From the NCBI GenBank assembly GCA_002403175.1, contig DHHG01000098.1, forward strand, positions 1-32,820: a stretch of DNA of 32,820 nt. Reading direction: 5' to 3'. Positions 1 through 11,349 of this stretch are shown here, one piece after another. Source of the stretch: Syntrophaceae bacterium UBA4778 (lineage in GTDB: Bacteria; Desulfobacterota; Syntrophia; Syntrophales; UBA4778). The position numbers were made by a program, and so were the translations under genes. Position 1 is the first letter of the stretch. Each line of letters opens with the position of its first letter. Under the pieces are notes generated by a model. The model worked only from the letters and a program-made list of their open reading frames with translations. It searched no databases and was not told where the DNA came from.

Positions 1-1236
1 GTTCGGGATGACGGAACCATCACCGGCGAACGCTTAACCAACGATCTGAAAGCCAAGATCAACAGTTTGGCTCGCAACTGCAAGCCGGCTATTACGGTCG
101 AACTTTCGCAGGTCGGGGAAGTCGCGGCTGTTATGGTTTCTGAAGGCACGGAAAAGCCCTATGCTTGCGGCTCCGGCTACTACCGGCGGCTGGATGCTAC
201 CACTCAGAAGATGACGCATGAAGAGTTGCGTGTCATGTTTGCCGAGAACGAACCACTGCCTTTTGAGGAAAAGACCGTTCGCGGATTTTCCTATGATGAT
301 ATCTCCAAACGGAAGATCCTCGCGTTTGCCAAAGAAGCAGGCATCCGCATCGGCTCCGTTGCTGTGCCCCAGTTTCTTCGCAGTCTCAGAGTCGCCGACG
401 AAGCCGGAGTAAAAAATGCGGGCATTCTTTTCTTTGCGAAAAATGTTTATGACTACCTGCACCAGTCCCAGATGACACTTCTGGCGTTTAAGGGAACAGA
501 GAGACTTCACATCTATGATCGCCGCGACGTTCGGGACGATCTGCTGACCCAATTCAATGAGGCTGTAGATTTCCTGAAGAAGCATCTGAATGTCCGTAGC
601 GAAATCAAAGGCGTCAATCGAGAAGATATTTACGAGATCCCGCTTGAGGTTCTGCGCGAAGCCGTCGTGAATGCCCTCATGCACCGCGACTACAGCATTG
701 CAGGCACCCAGGTCAGCGTTGAGGTTTATGATGATCGGGTAGAGATCGTTAACCCCGGTGGTCTCCTGAAAGGTCTGTCGATAAAGGAACTCGGTGCGCT
801 TTCGATTCGACGGAACGAACTGATTGCAGACCTTTTCTTTCGACTTCACAAAGTCGAGCGCATTGGCATGGGTATCCAGAAGATGAAAGAATCAATGGCT
901 GCGGCTGGGCTTCATGAACCAGCCTTCTCAAGCGATACGTTTTTTAGAGCAACATTTCAGCGATCATCTCAGTTTGCCCTCAAAGAAGGGGAAACGATTT
1001 CGGAGAAAAAGTTCGGAGAAAAGTTCGGAGAAAAGTTCGGAGAAGGTTCGGAGAAAAGTTCGGAGAAAATTTTGGCATTTTTTAAAAAGCATAATACAGC
1101 CAGTGCGCGGCAAGTCGCAGAGGCTCTTGATTTGTCCCCACGTGCTGTAGAAAAGCAGATTGCCGCTTTGAAGAAAGCAGGCCGACTTAGACACATCGGT
1201 CCTGCAAAAGGCGGACAATGGGAGGTAGTCGGGTAA
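1..1236 (+). CDS. Schlafen/AlbA_2-type ATP-binding protein with C-terminal winged helix (5' truncated)
   Basis: The frame is open from base 1, so the start lies outside the window; an in-frame TTG at 67 is not the true start. The first ~75 residues read as the end of an AlbA_2/Schlafen domain (V-R-D-D-G-T-I and later K-P-Y-x-x-G-S-G-Y-Y-R-R). Nucleotides ~640-920 encode a HATPase_c_4-like domain with N-box NALMHRDYS, NPGGL and ERIGMGI. A winged helix (A-S-A-R-Q-V-A-E-A-L-D-L-S) forms the C-terminus. Between the last two lies a 12-bp tandem repeat (1003-1069) read in two frames. Proteins of this class are usually called transcriptional regulators or ATP-dependent helicase-related proteins; the function is unproven. 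It abuts the defence operon and could be its regulator or a separate gene. Confidence 0.88.
   Translation, partial: VRDDGTITGERLTNDLKAKINSLARNCKPAITVELSQVGEVAAVMVSEGTEKPYACGSGYYRRLDATTQKMTHEELRVMFAENEPLPFEEKTVRGFSYDDISKRKILAFAKEAGIRIGSVAVPQFLRSLRVADEAGVKNAGILFFAKNVYDYLHQSQMTLLAFKGTERLHIYDRRDVRDDLLTQFNEAVDFLKKHLNVRSEIKGVNREDIYEIPLEVLREAVVNALMHRDYSIAGTQVSVEVYDDRVEIVNPGGLLKGLSIKELGALSIRRNELIADLFFRLHKVERIGMGIQKMKESMAAAGLHEPAFSSDTFFRATFQRSSQFALKEGETISEKKFGEKFGEKFGEGSEKSSEKILAFFKKHNTASARQVAEALDLSPRAVEKQIAALKKAGRLRHIGPAKGGQWEVVG
1003..1069 (+). repeat. 12-bp tandem repeat inside the AlbA-type gene
   Basis: About five units of agttcggagaaa. Most units have four A's between gag and gttcgg. The first has five (1006-1010) and the fourth reads gagaaggttcgg, one base short (1041-1049). 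Because of this +1/-1 pair, units 1-3 are translated as K-F-G-E and the later ones as S-S-E-K. Confidence 0.9.
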
Positions 1237-1244
1237 ATTTCAAA

Positions 1245-3296
1245 ATGGACTACTTGGAATGGAATAATGCAATTGGTACACGCTTCTTTAATCCAGATCG
1301 AAGCGGTGCACGTGTTTTCCTCTACGTCACTAATGACATAATTAATGAAATGGGTGCGCCACATGGTATCGGTCTTTCAGAATTCGTTTCTGAAGTAAAA
1401 GCTGGCCCTCCTTGGAATACTTGTCAAACGAAGGGTATCTGTCGACAAGCATTGCAAGCCTTCTCGAACTGGCGCAAAAGAGGCTTGGTATATCCGCCGT
1501 ACCTCGCCTACTTGGGCCTCTTTGTTTTGGCTTGTCAGGTGGAGTCAGGTTTTGCTCGTCATTCATATTATCCTGGACTCCGATTACTTTTAGGCGAGAA
1601 ACCTGAATCAGGCATGTATCCTCGGTTTGATCGCTTGTATCATCTTTGGGATGATCTTGCGCTTTGGTCAAATCAGGATAAGGGCGGGGATTGGGGCATT
1701 TTTGATGCTGATATCGTTGGAGAATGGATGCATGTAGGCCTGCCGAGGGCGCAAACATTGCTTACAGATGAAGAGCGCAGCAACTTGCCTTTACAATTTG
1801 CAGAGAATTATTTTGATCCCAGTTCGCCACCATCAGAGCGGGAATTAGCATTCTTGCTAAGCAATGATTCACATCATTACCTAAGGCCTCGCACGAAAGA
1901 GTTACTCAGATCAACTGGTAAAAGCGATCTTCCAATTCGCACGGCCTTACTTGAAGTTATTCTCGATGAACTCATCAACTGGAACGGAACTATCCCAGCC
2001 GGGATTCATTCAGGGGAAAAATCGCATAATTCGCTTGGGCACTTAAGGCTATCAATGAATCTGGACCGAACGGCTCGAAAAGTGCGTTTCTTTCTGCGAT
2101 GCCGATCCAAATGTGAGTATCCAAACGAAGGGCTTAAGCTTTCAGGAGGACCGGTTCAGAATCATTTATTTTGTTACGAGGATTGGCAGGGGTGGTCAAC
2201 CCCCCTCTCCGAATCGGAAACGCGAAGTGGAATATTTGATCCTTCCAAAATAGATTGGCAGGAGGGTCTTTCTCTTATTGATCATGAACACTCATGGAAA
2301 ACGGCTCTTTCCAAGCATCCTGTTAGAGTTATGGTTAGTGCAAAACCGTTTGGTTTTGATGGATTCATAGAAGAGAGCCAGATTCCACAAGGCAGACCTT
2401 TCTATTTGCTTGCCCAGAACAATTGCACCGAAACGATTCACAAATGGGGGAGTACCTGTTGCCGGGGTTTTTCAGTGGTCGATATCACAGCAGGTTTGCC
2501 TCCTGGGTGGCAACTATATTCCGTAGAAGACGCACACTCTGATGATTACCTTCGAGATGCATTTCCTTTTCTGTCTTTTCCCACTATCTTGAGAATCCAG
2601 TTTCGGGGCGGGCTAAAGATGAGAGGTAATCAATATTTCGTCTTTGCCTTACCTCAAATTGAGGTTACCGGCGCACCAGAGGCATGTAATGTCTTCTGTA
2701 ATGGCCTTCCTTTGGACAGACTCCCGGAAACGGGGAAATACATTATTCCGGATACACCAGGAACTGGACGATTTATAATAGAAGTTAGACGTAATGGAGA
2801 ATGTCTCTGTAAAAGGTCGCTTTACTCCCAGGAAGATCTTCTAGAGGCCAATGCGGCTCAAACGGTTTATCTGGATAAGTTTGGTCGCCGGACTGAGAGC
2901 AGTGCTGGAGAGAAATGTATTGGCCCGATCGTCGAAGGAGTAAATCCACCAGAGTTCACGCCTGAGGTTTTTGTACCTCCAACTGCTGGACAACACGTCT
3001 TCTTTGTTGGTCGAAATCCAGGAGAGATCGTAGAATGCCCAGACGAAACCATTCCGGCCGATTGGCAGCCAGTCTGGGCTATTCCAATGCAGGGCCGGAG
3101 GAAAGGATTTCTCATCTACTGCGGGATGGACCCAAATAATGAAGAGCCTCGGGCATGCACTTGTAAAAACCAAAAGAAAATAAAATATTGGAGAGAGCTT
3201 ATTTGGTATAGGAGAAAACAGATCGAATGCCCTCAACAACAAAAAATGCGCAGTCTATGGCGGAAATATGTGGAGGCGGCAAGACATGTCCGTTGA
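1245..3296 (+). CDS. Unknown defence-operon protein, 683 aa
   Basis: I do not recognise a named domain. The N-terminus (Y-L-E-W-N-N-A-I then R-F-F-N-P and V-F-L-Y-V-T) and the next ~230 residues look mostly helical and rich in W, L and F. The part after about residue 260 looks beta-rich, with short alternating hydrophobic strands and Ig-like phrases such as GRFIIEVRRNGE. No signal peptide or membrane segment is seen. The start at 1245 is preferred because the conserved-looking phrase begins there. ATG 1218, preceded by aaggcgg, is an alternative that would overlap the upstream gene. The end overlaps the next gene by 11 bp, so the two are co-translated. By position it is a candidate for one of the accessory proteins (DruF/DruG) of a Druantia type II-like system, but I cannot confirm this. 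Confidence 0.8.
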   Translation: MDYLEWNNAIGTRFFNPDRSGARVFLYVTNDIINEMGAPHGIGLSEFVSEVKAGPPWNTCQTKGICRQALQAFSNWRKRGLVYPPYLAYLGLFVLACQVESGFARHSYYPGLRLLLGEKPESGMYPRFDRLYHLWDDLALWSNQDKGGDWGIFDADIVGEWMHVGLPRAQTLLTDEERSNLPLQFAENYFDPSSPPSERELAFLLSNDSHHYLRPRTKELLRSTGKSDLPIRTALLEVILDELINWNGTIPAGIHSGEKSHNSLGHLRLSMNLDRTARKVRFFLRCRSKCEYPNEGLKLSGGPVQNHLFCYEDWQGWSTPLSESETRSGIFDPSKIDWQEGLSLIDHEHSWKTALSKHPVRVMVSAKPFGFDGFIEESQIPQGRPFYLLAQNNCTETIHKWGSTCCRGFSVVDITAGLPPGWQLYSVEDAHSDDYLRDAFPFLSFPTILRIQFRGGLKMRGNQYFVFALPQIEVTGAPEACNVFCNGLPLDRLPETGKYIIPDTPGTGRFIIEVRRNGECLCKRSLYSQEDLLEANAAQTVYLDKFGRRTESSAGEKCIGPIVEGVNPPEFTPEVFVPPTAGQHVFFVGRNPGEIVECPDETIPADWQPVWAIPMQGRRKGFLIYCGMDPNNEEPRACTCKNQKKIKYWRELIWYRRKQIECPQQQKMRSLWRKYVEAARHVR

Positions 3297-4266
3297 TCCT
3301 GACCGCCTCTTATTTGTTTTATCGGCTCGCGGCAGCATGAAATGGGGCCAATACTGTGAGGCGGTTGATTTTCTTTCGGCTTTATCTGATGAGAGCAGAA
3401 GGATTAATTTTGAATCAACTCGGAGTGGAACTCTTCAATGCTTAGAAGCTTTAGGCCATTGCAATACGTGCTATGATCATGGAAACAGCACTATTTTCAT
3501 TTCTCCCCCAGCGTTCTGCCGCCTTCCAAAAGCTGGCTTGCCTGTTGCTGTTCTAACAGGGTTTCGCACACTGAAAACGCGCGAACGCTTGCTAAAGGCG
3601 ACGGATTTACAAGCGAAAACAACGCAACTCATTACCGGGCGATACCCAGGGGCGCTCGGTTTGTTGCCTGATACAATTATGATTAAAGCCGAATCGGAAG
3701 ATGCAATAAATTCTCTCTGCGCTGGCCTTAAGATCCATTATTTCCCGGTACCTCCTGCATGGACGCTCGTAAACTGGTCTGGCACATTGACTGAATACGA
3801 AGCTACCCTGAACTATAGAATCCCGGATAATCTTAATTGGGCGCGTTTCGATTTTACAATTGGTCGTGGATTTGTTCATAAGACCGCTGACGTATTCCCT
3901 CGATATTCGCTTTATCGTAATCCCACAACCGGACTCCCCCTACATGTGTTCTTTCGGGACAAATTTGGAGCGGAGGTTGATTTGAACTGGGGGAAGTACT
4001 TGTTTCTCAAGGCACTGGGGTTTGCTGTTACAGCCTACGATGAAAAACGTTTCCGGCTCTGTGCCCCAATTACATTCCCCTTTCCCGCACTCATTGCTAG
4101 ATCCCTATGTTTGTGTTCAGGCAAGCCGCCTAGCCACAGACATGATGCTTTAATTCCAGAAGTTGAGTGCAATAGCTGGCTGATGTTTGAAGATGTTCCG
4201 CCACAGATTGCAATTGCCGCCTTATCAAAATTAGGACAGTTCCCGAAGCGCATAGAGATTCGATAA
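3286..4266 (+). CDS. Unknown defence-operon protein, 326 aa
   Basis: No recognised domain. The start at 3286 is set by ggagg at 3272-3276, 9 bp upstream; an upstream ATG at 3268 has no such site. It overlaps the preceding stop by 11 bp, and the helicase gene follows 22 bp after its end. The protein is mixed alpha/beta with a central stretch dense in aromatic and basic residues (R-F-D-F-T-I-G-R-G-F, then H-V-F-F-R-D-K-F-G). No membrane segment, Walker motif or nuclease signature is evident. Its fixed place between the 683-aa protein and the giant helicase suggests it is a subunit or adaptor of the same system. It could be the second uncharacterised Druantia II component. Confidence 0.8.
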   Translation: MSVDPDRLLFVLSARGSMKWGQYCEAVDFLSALSDESRRINFESTRSGTLQCLEALGHCNTCYDHGNSTIFISPPAFCRLPKAGLPVAVLTGFRTLKTRERLLKATDLQAKTTQLITGRYPGALGLLPDTIMIKAESEDAINSLCAGLKIHYFPVPPAWTLVNWSGTLTEYEATLNYRIPDNLNWARFDFTIGRGFVHKTADVFPRYSLYRNPTTGLPLHVFFRDKFGAEVDLNWGKYLFLKALGFAVTAYDEKRFRLCAPITFPFPALIARSLCLCSGKPPSHRHDALIPEVECNSWLMFEDVPPQIAIAALSKLGQFPKRIEIR

Positions 4267-4288
4267 TGATGAAAGAGGGCTATAGGAA

Positions 4289-7200
4289 ATGAATGATCCA
4301 ATCGGTGCCTTTGAGAAAATCCGGGACAATTTCATACTTTATTTGAAAACTGCTTTTGGCACACAGTTCCCCGGATTGGAACGCGAGCGAGAGGCAATGC
4401 TCCGAAAGCCCGGAATCCTGAATCAGCAGTCTTGGATTGAGCCGTTGCCCCGCTATCAAACAGATAGACCTCTTTCCGATCTTGGTCCCGAAGACCTTCC
4501 TCAGATGACCGCTGAAGCACTGGAGCGATTTAAAGGCTTATCCTTATGCGGGCTGGTTGGGAACTATCCCTTATACAGCCATCAGATAGCCATGCTGCAG
4601 CGAGCTGTAGCAGGCCAGAATGCTGTTGTCACGGCAGGCACTGGCTCGGGAAAGACGGAAGCTTTCTTGCTTCCCTTATTTGCATACTTGGCTTCAGAAA
4701 GCATGAACTGGCCTTCTCCTAGAGAACGCTCGCCACACATTGATGATTGGTGGTTCAATGAGGACTGGCAATCATCCTGCAAGAATGCTTCCGGGCGTGT
4801 CGTAAAGTCGTTCAGAGTTCCTCAAAGGGGACACGAGACCAGACCCGCGGCGGTCCGGGCTCTGATACTTTATCCCATGAATGCACTTGTAGAGGACCAA
4901 CTGACAAGACTCAGGCGTGCCCTGGATTCTGACCAGGCCCGGCAATGGTGTGCTGAAAACATGAACGGTAATAAAATCTACTTCGGCCGGTATACTGGCA
5001 ATACGCCTGTCCCTGGACATGAGTTTAATTCAAAGGGTAACCCGGATCGTCAACGGATAGAAGATCTTAAGCGGGAACTCGCTGATTTATCACGCGGTAC
5101 AGTTGCAGCTGCTGAGCATGCGGCGCGGAAAGCAGCGGAGTCAAGCACAGAAAAAGAAAGAGAAACTGCTAGTGAAAGCATTTACTTCTTCCCTCGACTT
5201 GACGGAGCTGAAATGCGTTCCCGGTGGGATATGCAACAATCACCACCTGATATTCTCATTACAAACTATAGCATGCTCAGCATTATGCTCATGAGAGAAG
5301 CCGATACACCGATTTTTGAACAGACACGTCAGTGGCTTCAGCAGCCCGGCAATGTTTTCCATTTAATCATTGATGAACTCCATCTATATCGTGGCACGTC
5401 GGGCACTGAAGTTGCCTACCTGTTGCGTTTTCTTATTTACAGGCTTGGACTTACTCCAAATGATCCAAGATTGCGCATCTTGGCGTCAAGCGCTTCACTT
5501 GATCCATCAAATTCCGACAGTCTTGCTTTCCTTTCTGATTTTTATGGCTGCAACTGGACGCCGGAACAGATTATTTCAGGTGCTGAGCAGCCAATTCCGA
5601 GTGCAGAAGGTAACCCTCTTGACAGCTCATGTTTTGCGGAACTTGCACAAAGCTACGATAGAGGGAACACCGAAAATTTGTATGAATCATATCTTCGTTT
5701 GGCAGCAACTCTGAATCCGGATGCAGGTGGCGATGAACCTCAAGAAAAATTTTTCGCTGCACTGGAATCTCAGCAAGAGAGAATTGCTGGACTCATGCTT
5801 AGCGCATGTGTTGATGGCATCCGGACAAGGGCTGTTTCACATTCTGATTTTGCAGCCCGCGTTTTCGCAAACGAAACCAATCCAAGAGTTGCGTCAGATG
5901 CTGTCAGAGGTCTCCTCATTGCTCGTGGAGTTGCAGCCTCCCAGCAGAGAGCAACATTACTGCCTTCATTCAGGTTTCACTGGTTCTTCCGGAATATCGA
6001 AGGCCTATGGGCATGTGTAATGCCTGGATGTCAATGCAGCAATGATCACATGGATAACTTACGGCCAACTGGCAAGCTCTTTTCACAAAATCAAATCCTT
6101 TGCGGAAACCCTGCTCAGCAGCATCGCGTTCTAGAACTGCTTTACTGCGAACAGTGCGGGACAGTGTTTTTTGGTGGAAGCCGACTGCGCGGTTCAGAAG
6201 ATGGAATCGAGATCCTGAGCACTGATCCTGATATCGAGGGCCTTCCAGAAAAACAAGCTGCTCGCTTTGTGGACAGACGGACGTACGGCGACTTCGCTAT
6301 ATTCTGGCCGAATGGAAGAAGCTCACTGAACAATGATGCAAGAACATGGCGTCAGCCGCGAGTAGTCGGGGATGGATCGGAACAGTCTCGATGGGTACCA
6401 AAGTATCTTGACGCAGTAAGCGGGCGTGTCACCGATATCCCGGCGGGAACAAGACCGCCAGAAGGTTGCTCAATCCCTGGTCACCTGTATGTACTTGCAA
6501 ACATAGACGGCACGGAGGCTGAAGATGATTTCTCAGCGCTGCCGTCCTGCTGCCCTAACTGTGCGGCTGACTACAGTTCGCGTATGTATCGCACTTCATC
6601 TGTACGCGGCTTCAGGACAGGTTTTTCGCGTGTCAGTCAGCTTCTATCAAAGGAACTGTTTTACTGCCTTCCAGAAGGTGATACCCGTAAACTAGTCGTT
6701 TTCTCAGACAGCAGAGAAGATGCTGCATCAATTTCCAATGGAATTGAAAGGACACATTATCTTGATCTTGTACGTGAGGCTATGTATGACGAACTGCACC
6801 GTCTTGCTCTTGACGAAGGGTGCCTTCTTGCTGACCTCGAACAGTATGGTGAACCCAGAAATACCGCCGCCATCGCCTTCGCATCAGATAACCCGGATAG
6901 AGTAAGGCAGCTTCTGCGAGATATAGAGATTGAAAGGACACCAATACCTGCAGCTCTTCCAGATGTATTTCGTGATAACCTAGAACAGGAAAGAGAACGG
7001 TCAATGAGATCGCTCTCATCCATCAGAGAGCAAACGATAACCCGCATAGTCCCGTTGCGCACATTATTTCAGACAGAACCCGGAGATGAGTCCGGCACGC
7101 GGTCGATGCTTCTTATCAGACGGCTTAAACAACTTGGGATCAACCCTGCCGGCAATGATGTAATGTACCAAATGTTTAACTATGAGGGCGAGGACCATGA

Positions 7201-10159
7201 TTGGACTGAGTTTTTCAACTACCTAAATGATGGTGAGTGCTGGAGGGGAGGACTACCTGAAGGTGCGATAGAGAGAAAAGATCGCATTCGCGGAAAAGTA
7301 CGGACGGAAATCATGAATGTATTGTTTAGCCGTTTGTATTTTGGATTTGAATCTGCAGGCCTCGGCTATGCGTGCCTCGATCTCTCAACTCAAGATTGGG
7401 AGAACGTAACTGGCAGGGCGGGCGGCTTGGCACCGGACATATTTCGTGATCTTTGCCATGGTTGCATTCGTATTTTGGGCGATCTCTATCGCTACCACCA
7501 GGAACGGCAACCGGCACCGGATCAGCTTGATGATTGGACAGACTGGGTGCGGCCACCTGCTCGCGCCCGGCTGAGGAACTATATACGCGCTTGTGCGAAC
7601 CTTCACAATATTTATGAGCCGACCCTTTTCGATTCTACGTGGGATGTCATCTGCCGGATGGGAGGGCACGAGAGCGCAAAGCTGCAGGCGCATCGCTTGC
7701 TTATCAGAATCGGTCTTCCGGAAGACAATATCTGGATATGTCAGTCTTGCCAGCGTGTACACATGCATCCTGCGGCTGGAATCTGCACGGGCTGCCTTTC
7801 ACCATTAGGCGTGGCTCCAAATGAACAGTGCGAATCTCTTTATAACAGAAATTATTATGCTACAGAGGCTGTGGAGCGAAGATCTCCATTAAGATTGCAT
7901 TGTGAAGAACTAACTGCGCAGACAGATGATCAACCGGGCAGACAACGATGCTTCAGGAATGTGGTAGTCCAAACCAGCACAGATGGGAAGCGCCAGCCGA
8001 TCCCCCTGGTGGATTCAATTGATTTGCTGAGTGTAACAACGACGATGGAAGTTGGCGTGGATATCGGCAGCTTGCAGGCTGTTGTACTAGCCAATATGCC
8101 CCCTATGCGATTCAACTACCAACAGCGTGTTGGCCGGGCAGGTAGAAGAGGACAAGCATTTGCAGCAGTTCTAACACTTTGTCGGGGAAGAAGTCATGAT
8201 GAGTTCTACTATAGCCGCCCGCGTCGCATCACGGGAGATTCCCCACCAGTCCCGTTTCTTTCAATGACTAGGCCAGAAATTGCGAGGCGGCTCGTAGCAA
8301 AGGCCTGCCTATCAGAAACATTTAGCTCTTCTGGCGTACGATGGTGGGATAGTCCGAATCCACCTGACAGTCATGGAGAATTCGGAACAGTTGCTGAATG
8401 GCTACGTTCAGCAGATCGACGTCAGGCCGTAAATGAATGGTTATCTTCATCCCAGAAAATTCCGCTCATCGTGCGTGCCATATTAACGGGCACAGAAGGT
8501 ATCCCCGTGGATGAGATGATCACGTACATTCGCCAAAACCTCTTCACTGAAATAGAGGAATGCGCAAACAGCATAGAGCTTTCAGGTGAGGGGTTAGCGG
8601 AAAGGCTTGCAGAAGGAGCTGTTCTTCCAATGTATGGAATGCCTTCTCGGGTCAGGCTTCTTTATCATGGATTCCGGGGCCGTGAGGTATTATCAATTGA
8701 CCGGGACCTTGACCTCGCAATAACTGAGTTTGCTCCTGGCTCCCAGAAAACAAAAGATAAAAGAGTTTACACTGCAATTGGTTTCACTCCTCCGCTTCTT
8801 TCTGATCCATCATTGCATCCCGTATCAAGTAATCCATTCCCCAGAAGAATGTGGATGACACGATGCGACTTGTGCCATTATGTCAACACTTCTGATATCC
8901 AGCCGGATATTCAGGGTTGTCCCGATTGTGGAAACAGCGTGGGGGGCGAAAATGCGTTCCGTATCTTTGAAATTGTTGTTCCATCAGCTTTCAGAACGTC
9001 GTTCAGCCGAGGTGTTGATGCGAAGGCAGAGGATGAATTTCTCCCTCGTGGAAGTAGCTCTATCGCCGAAAGGACCGAGGCTTTGCCAAGATATGTTCCG
9101 GGTACAAATACTGGACTTGTCGCAACATTTGGAGGTCGAGTTTTCCGGATTAATGATCGTGCTGGCCGTCTGTTCTCTGGCGGACTCGGGACAGCCCGCT
9201 GGAGCCGTGGAGGAGTTACGTTGCCACACCAATGGATTGACGAGCGTTACCAGAACGTCAGGGGTGATAACAATGTTATATTCACAGCCGAAACAGCAGA
9301 TATAGATAATATTGCTTTGGCTGCACCAAAAGTAACTGATGTATTAAGAATACGCCCTCATTCAATACACGAGTCGCTTTGCCTTGATCTGCTGGCTCGC
9401 GATAGTTTCGGAAGGATGTCGAGGTACGGTCAAGGGGGTGCGGTGAAAGCAGCTTACTATTCGGCTGCATTCATTTTGCGATCAGTTTTTGCTGAGGAAC
9501 TTGATATTGACCCTGAGGAAATTGATGTCAGCAACGTGCGCGCTATTGAATTAGATGATGGTACTTGTGCTGGTGAAATCATACTCAATGATCACCTTGA
9601 GAATGGAGCTGGGTTCACGGCATGGCTATCTCAGGACGATAACTGGCGCAGGATGCTCGATGTAATTACGGGGCGAACCCCTGATGATGATACGTTCGTT
9701 GGAAAGATCCTTTCGGCCGAGCATGTCCAGAGTTGTCAATCTGCATGTTACGATTGCCTCTGCTTTTACAGGAATATGAGTTATCATAGCTTGCTGGACT
9801 GGAGATTGGGGCTCTCAATTCTTAGAGTGCTTGCTGATTCCTCTTATACATGCGGGAATGACGAGAATTTCAGCTATCCAGAACTATCTGGATGGTTGGA
9901 TTTTTCAGATTCTCTTCGTAATAGTTTTTGTCAATCTTTTCAAAACTGTGAAACAGCAGAATTCGGTCCTCTTCACGGTTGGAGAGTAGGAGGACGAAAT
10001 GTCATTCTTACTCATCCCCTCTGGAGCATTGCTCACCCGTATGGAATTCTGGCGGAGGCACTGGCTTCTGTTAGCCAAGATGAGAGCATTCGTCTTGTCG
10101 ATACCTTTAACCTTCACCGTCGTATGAGCTGGATATATCAGCGCCTCGGAGCACAGTGA
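4289..10159 (+). CDS. druE: Giant DEAD/DEAH helicase with DUF1998-type C-terminus (DruE-like)
   Basis: A 1,956-aa SF2 helicase. Walker A is AGTGSGKT (116-123), motif Ia [10 protein letters not shown], the TNYSM phrase, motif II DELH (362-365), motif III SSAS, motif V MEVGVDIG (1253-1260) and motif [13 protein letters not shown] (1278-1288). Cysteine pairs lie between and after the helicase lobes: C576/C581 with C620/C623, a CCPNC near 755, a CxxC...CxxC ribbon near 1151-1168 and another near 1527-1545. The C-terminus carries C1816, C1820, C1823 and C1825, the DUF1998-type cluster of the YprA/MrfA and DruE group. Helicase and DUF1998 in one ~2,000-aa chain is typical of Druantia DruE and unlike DISARM, where they are separate proteins. 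The DNA-translocating role is inferred from family. The Fe-S nuclease gene follows with a GTGA overlap. Confidence 0.85.
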   Translation: MNDPIGAFEKIRDNFILYLKTAFGTQFPGLEREREAMLRKPGILNQQSWIEPLPRYQTDRPLSDLGPEDLPQMTAEALERFKGLSLCGLVGNYPLYSHQIAMLQRAVAGQNAVVTAGTGSGKTEAFLLPLFAYLASESMNWPSPRERSPHIDDWWFNEDWQSSCKNASGRVVKSFRVPQRGHETRPAAVRALILYPMNALVEDQLTRLRRALDSDQARQWCAENMNGNKIYFGRYTGNTPVPGHEFNSKGNPDRQRIEDLKRELADLSRGTVAAAEHAARKAAESSTEKERETASESIYFFPRLDGAEMRSRWDMQQSPPDILITNYSMLSIMLMREADTPIFEQTRQWLQQPGNVFHLIIDELHLYRGTSGTEVAYLLRFLIYRLGLTPNDPRLRILASSASLDPSNSDSLAFLSDFYGCNWTPEQIISGAEQPIPSAEGNPLDSSCFAELAQSYDRGNTENLYESYLRLAATLNPDAGGDEPQEKFFAALESQQERIAGLMLSACVDGIRTRAVSHSDFAARVFANETNPRVASDAVRGLLIARGVAASQQRATLLPSFRFHWFFRNIEGLWACVMPGCQCSNDHMDNLRPTGKLFSQNQILCGNPAQQHRVLELLYCEQCGTVFFGGSRLRGSEDGIEILSTDPDIEGLPEKQAARFVDRRTYGDFAIFWPNGRSSLNNDARTWRQPRVVGDGSEQSRWVPKYLDAVSGRVTDIPAGTRPPEGCSIPGHLYVLANIDGTEAEDDFSALPSCCPNCAADYSSRMYRTSSVRGFRTGFSRVSQLLSKELFYCLPEGDTRKLVVFSDSREDAASISNGIERTHYLDLVREAMYDELHRLALDEGCLLADLEQYGEPRNTAAIAFASDNPDRVRQLLRDIEIERTPIPAALPDVFRDNLEQERERSMRSLSSIREQTITRIVPLRTLFQTEPGDESGTRSMLLIRRLKQLGINPAGNDVMYQMFNYEGEDHDWTEFFNYLNDGECWRGGLPEGAIERKDRIRGKVRTEIMNVLFSRLYFGFESAGLGYACLDLSTQDWENVTGRAGGLAPDIFRDLCHGCIRILGDLYRYHQERQPAPDQLDDWTDWVRPPARARLRNYIRACANLHNIYEPTLFDSTWDVICRMGGHESAKLQAHRLLIRIGLPEDNIWICQSCQRVHMHPAAGICTGCLSPLGVAPNEQCESLYNRNYYATEAVERRSPLRLHCEELTAQTDDQPGRQRCFRNVVVQTSTDGKRQPIPLVDSIDLLSVTTTMEVGVDIGSLQAVVLANMPPMRFNYQQRVGRAGRRGQAFAAVLTLCRGRSHDEFYYSRPRRITGDSPPVPFLSMTRPEIARRLVAKACLSETFSSSGVRWWDSPNPPDSHGEFGTVAEWLRSADRRQAVNEWLSSSQKIPLIVRAILTGTEGIPVDEMITYIRQNLFTEIEECANSIELSGEGLAERLAEGAVLPMYGMPSRVRLLYHGFRGREVLSIDRDLDLAITEFAPGSQKTKDKRVYTAIGFTPPLLSDPSLHPVSSNPFPRRMWMTRCDLCHYVNTSDIQPDIQGCPDCGNSVGGENAFRIFEIVVPSAFRTSFSRGVDAKAEDEFLPRGSSSIAERTEALPRYVPGTNTGLVATFGGRVFRINDRAGRLFSGGLGTARWSRGGVTLPHQWIDERYQNVRGDNNVIFTAETADIDNIALAAPKVTDVLRIRPHSIHESLCLDLLARDSFGRMSRYGQGGAVKAAYYSAAFILRSVFAEELDIDPEEIDVSNVRAIELDDGTCAGEIILNDHLENGAGFTAWLSQDDNWRRMLDVITGRTPDDDTFVGKILSAEHVQSCQSACYDCLCFYRNMSYHSLLDWRLGLSILRVLADSSYTCGNDENFSYPELSGWLDFSDSLRNSFCQSFQNCETAEFGPLHGWRVGGRNVILTHPLWSIAHPYGILAEALASVSQDESIRLVDTFNLHRRMSWIYQRLGAQ

Positions 10160-11349
10160 AAGTTGGACGGATGAACTTAAGGAATCTGCATTTAAAGCCA
10201 TTTCACCGAGTATCTCCTTCGAGGTACACGGCTATGCGAGAGTGCCTCCTGCGTGAGGTATTGTCGGCATCTGGCATTAGGGCTCTCATTCCACCTTCGC
10301 CATTATCAGAATTGGGTAATGTGATCCATCATCTTCTTGAGGCAGCCGGTCGAGGCAGCTTGGGAAATGAAGCAGAAAAGATGGCGATTACTTGGAATGA
10401 TCTGATTTCACAAGCGGAGCAGAAGATATCGGAGTCATCGATGCAACGGCACCAGATTCCTCTAAGAAGAAATATTCCTGACTTTGAGGTCCGCAAGCTC
10501 AGGGCATTTCACAGAGCAAGAGCAATTGCAGATGAAGTCTTCCTTTGTCGGGGGGACTCATCAAAAAAGTCTTTGGCGTCCGCAGGATTTGAGCGGTGGG
10601 TCGAATCACCTGACGGTCTGGTAGGCGGATATATAGATCATGTAAAAATGACCAAAACGGGCGCTGTCTTAACCGATTACAAAAGCGGAGCTATTCTGGA
10701 CTTTACTGCTGGAGAGGGCTCAGGTGAGTTAAAGCTGGCGTATCAGGATCAAATGATGCTTTACGCAGCTCTATATCATGGGAAGTTTGGCGTTTGGCCT
10801 GTAAGGTTAGAGGTAGTGCCCCTCCAAGGATTGCCTAGCGAGATTGCTTTCGATCCGCAAGAATCAGAAAGCCTGCTCGAAGAAGCAACTAATTTTCTTC
10901 AAGCTTCCATGAAGCGCATTGAGGAAGTTGCGAATGGGAAAACAGATATTGAAGGCCTAGCATCTGCAGAAACTGGACATTGCAAATATTGTCTATTCAG
11001 ACCAGCTTGCCAAACCTATTGGATGGCTAGGCAACTGGATCCACAAAGCAAGTGGCCTTCTGATGTGAGGGGAATTCTCGAAGAGAAAACACAGCTTCGA
11101 AATGGGAAAATTTGTATGAGGCTGCTTGAGACAGATTTATCTTCAACGCACTGTCTCACTATTCGCAATATCACAAACACCACAGATCGCCATCCTTTAA
11201 TAAACCAGCTGCAAGTTGGGGACAAGGTAGAATTTTATGGATTAAGATTTCAATATCATTCACAAGATTATTCCGAAACACAAAACACAGTTATTTATAG
11301 AAAAAATGAGGACAATGAAACAGGATATAAGACAGAGAGTTCCATCTAA
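10156..11349 (+). CDS. PD-(D/E)XK nuclease of the Cas4/AddB/RecB type with predicted 4Fe-4S cluster
   Basis: A 397-aa protein with N-terminal S-P-S-R-Y and C30, then G54-x3-H58, E146, D161 (GGYIDHV), D174-x-K176 (TDYKSG) and a Q-x5-Y motif (Q197...Y203). This is the ordered active site of RecB-family nucleases. C276, C279 and C285 near the C-terminus plus C30 near the N-terminus match the iron-sulfur staple of Cas4 and AddB. The GTG start overlaps the helicase stop (GTGA), with cggag just upstream; ATG 10,171 is an alternative. The protein probably cuts or resects DNA unwound by the adjacent helicase. I do not know whether it corresponds to a named Druantia II subunit or is an addition. Confidence 0.82.
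   Translation: MKVGRMNLRNLHLKPFHRVSPSRYTAMRECLLREVLSASGIRALIPPSPLSELGNVIHHLLEAAGRGSLGNEAEKMAITWNDLISQAEQKISESSMQRHQIPLRRNIPDFEVRKLRAFHRARAIADEVFLCRGDSSKKSLASAGFERWVESPDGLVGGYIDHVKMTKTGAVLTDYKSGAILDFTAGEGSGELKLAYQDQMMLYAALYHGKFGVWPVRLEVVPLQGLPSEIAFDPQESESLLEEATNFLQASMKRIEEVANGKTDIEGLASAETGHCKYCLFRPACQTYWMARQLDPQSKWPSDVRGILEEKTQLRNGKICMRLLETDLSSTHCLTIRNITNTTDRHPLINQLQVGDKVEFYGLRFQYHSQDYSETQNTVIYRKNEDNETGYKTESSI

Noticed and set aside
34..849. Long minus-strand ORF (271 codons) opposite the AlbA-type gene
   Set aside because: The plus strand has clear AlbA_2 and HATPase motifs over the same bases. The minus reading has no recognisable motif and is an antisense shadow.
4289..10159. DISARM (DrmA/DrmB) assignment for the helicase
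   Set aside because: In DISARM the helicase and the DUF1998 protein are separate genes. Here both are in one ~2,000-aa chain, and no DrmC phospholipase-like gene is present.
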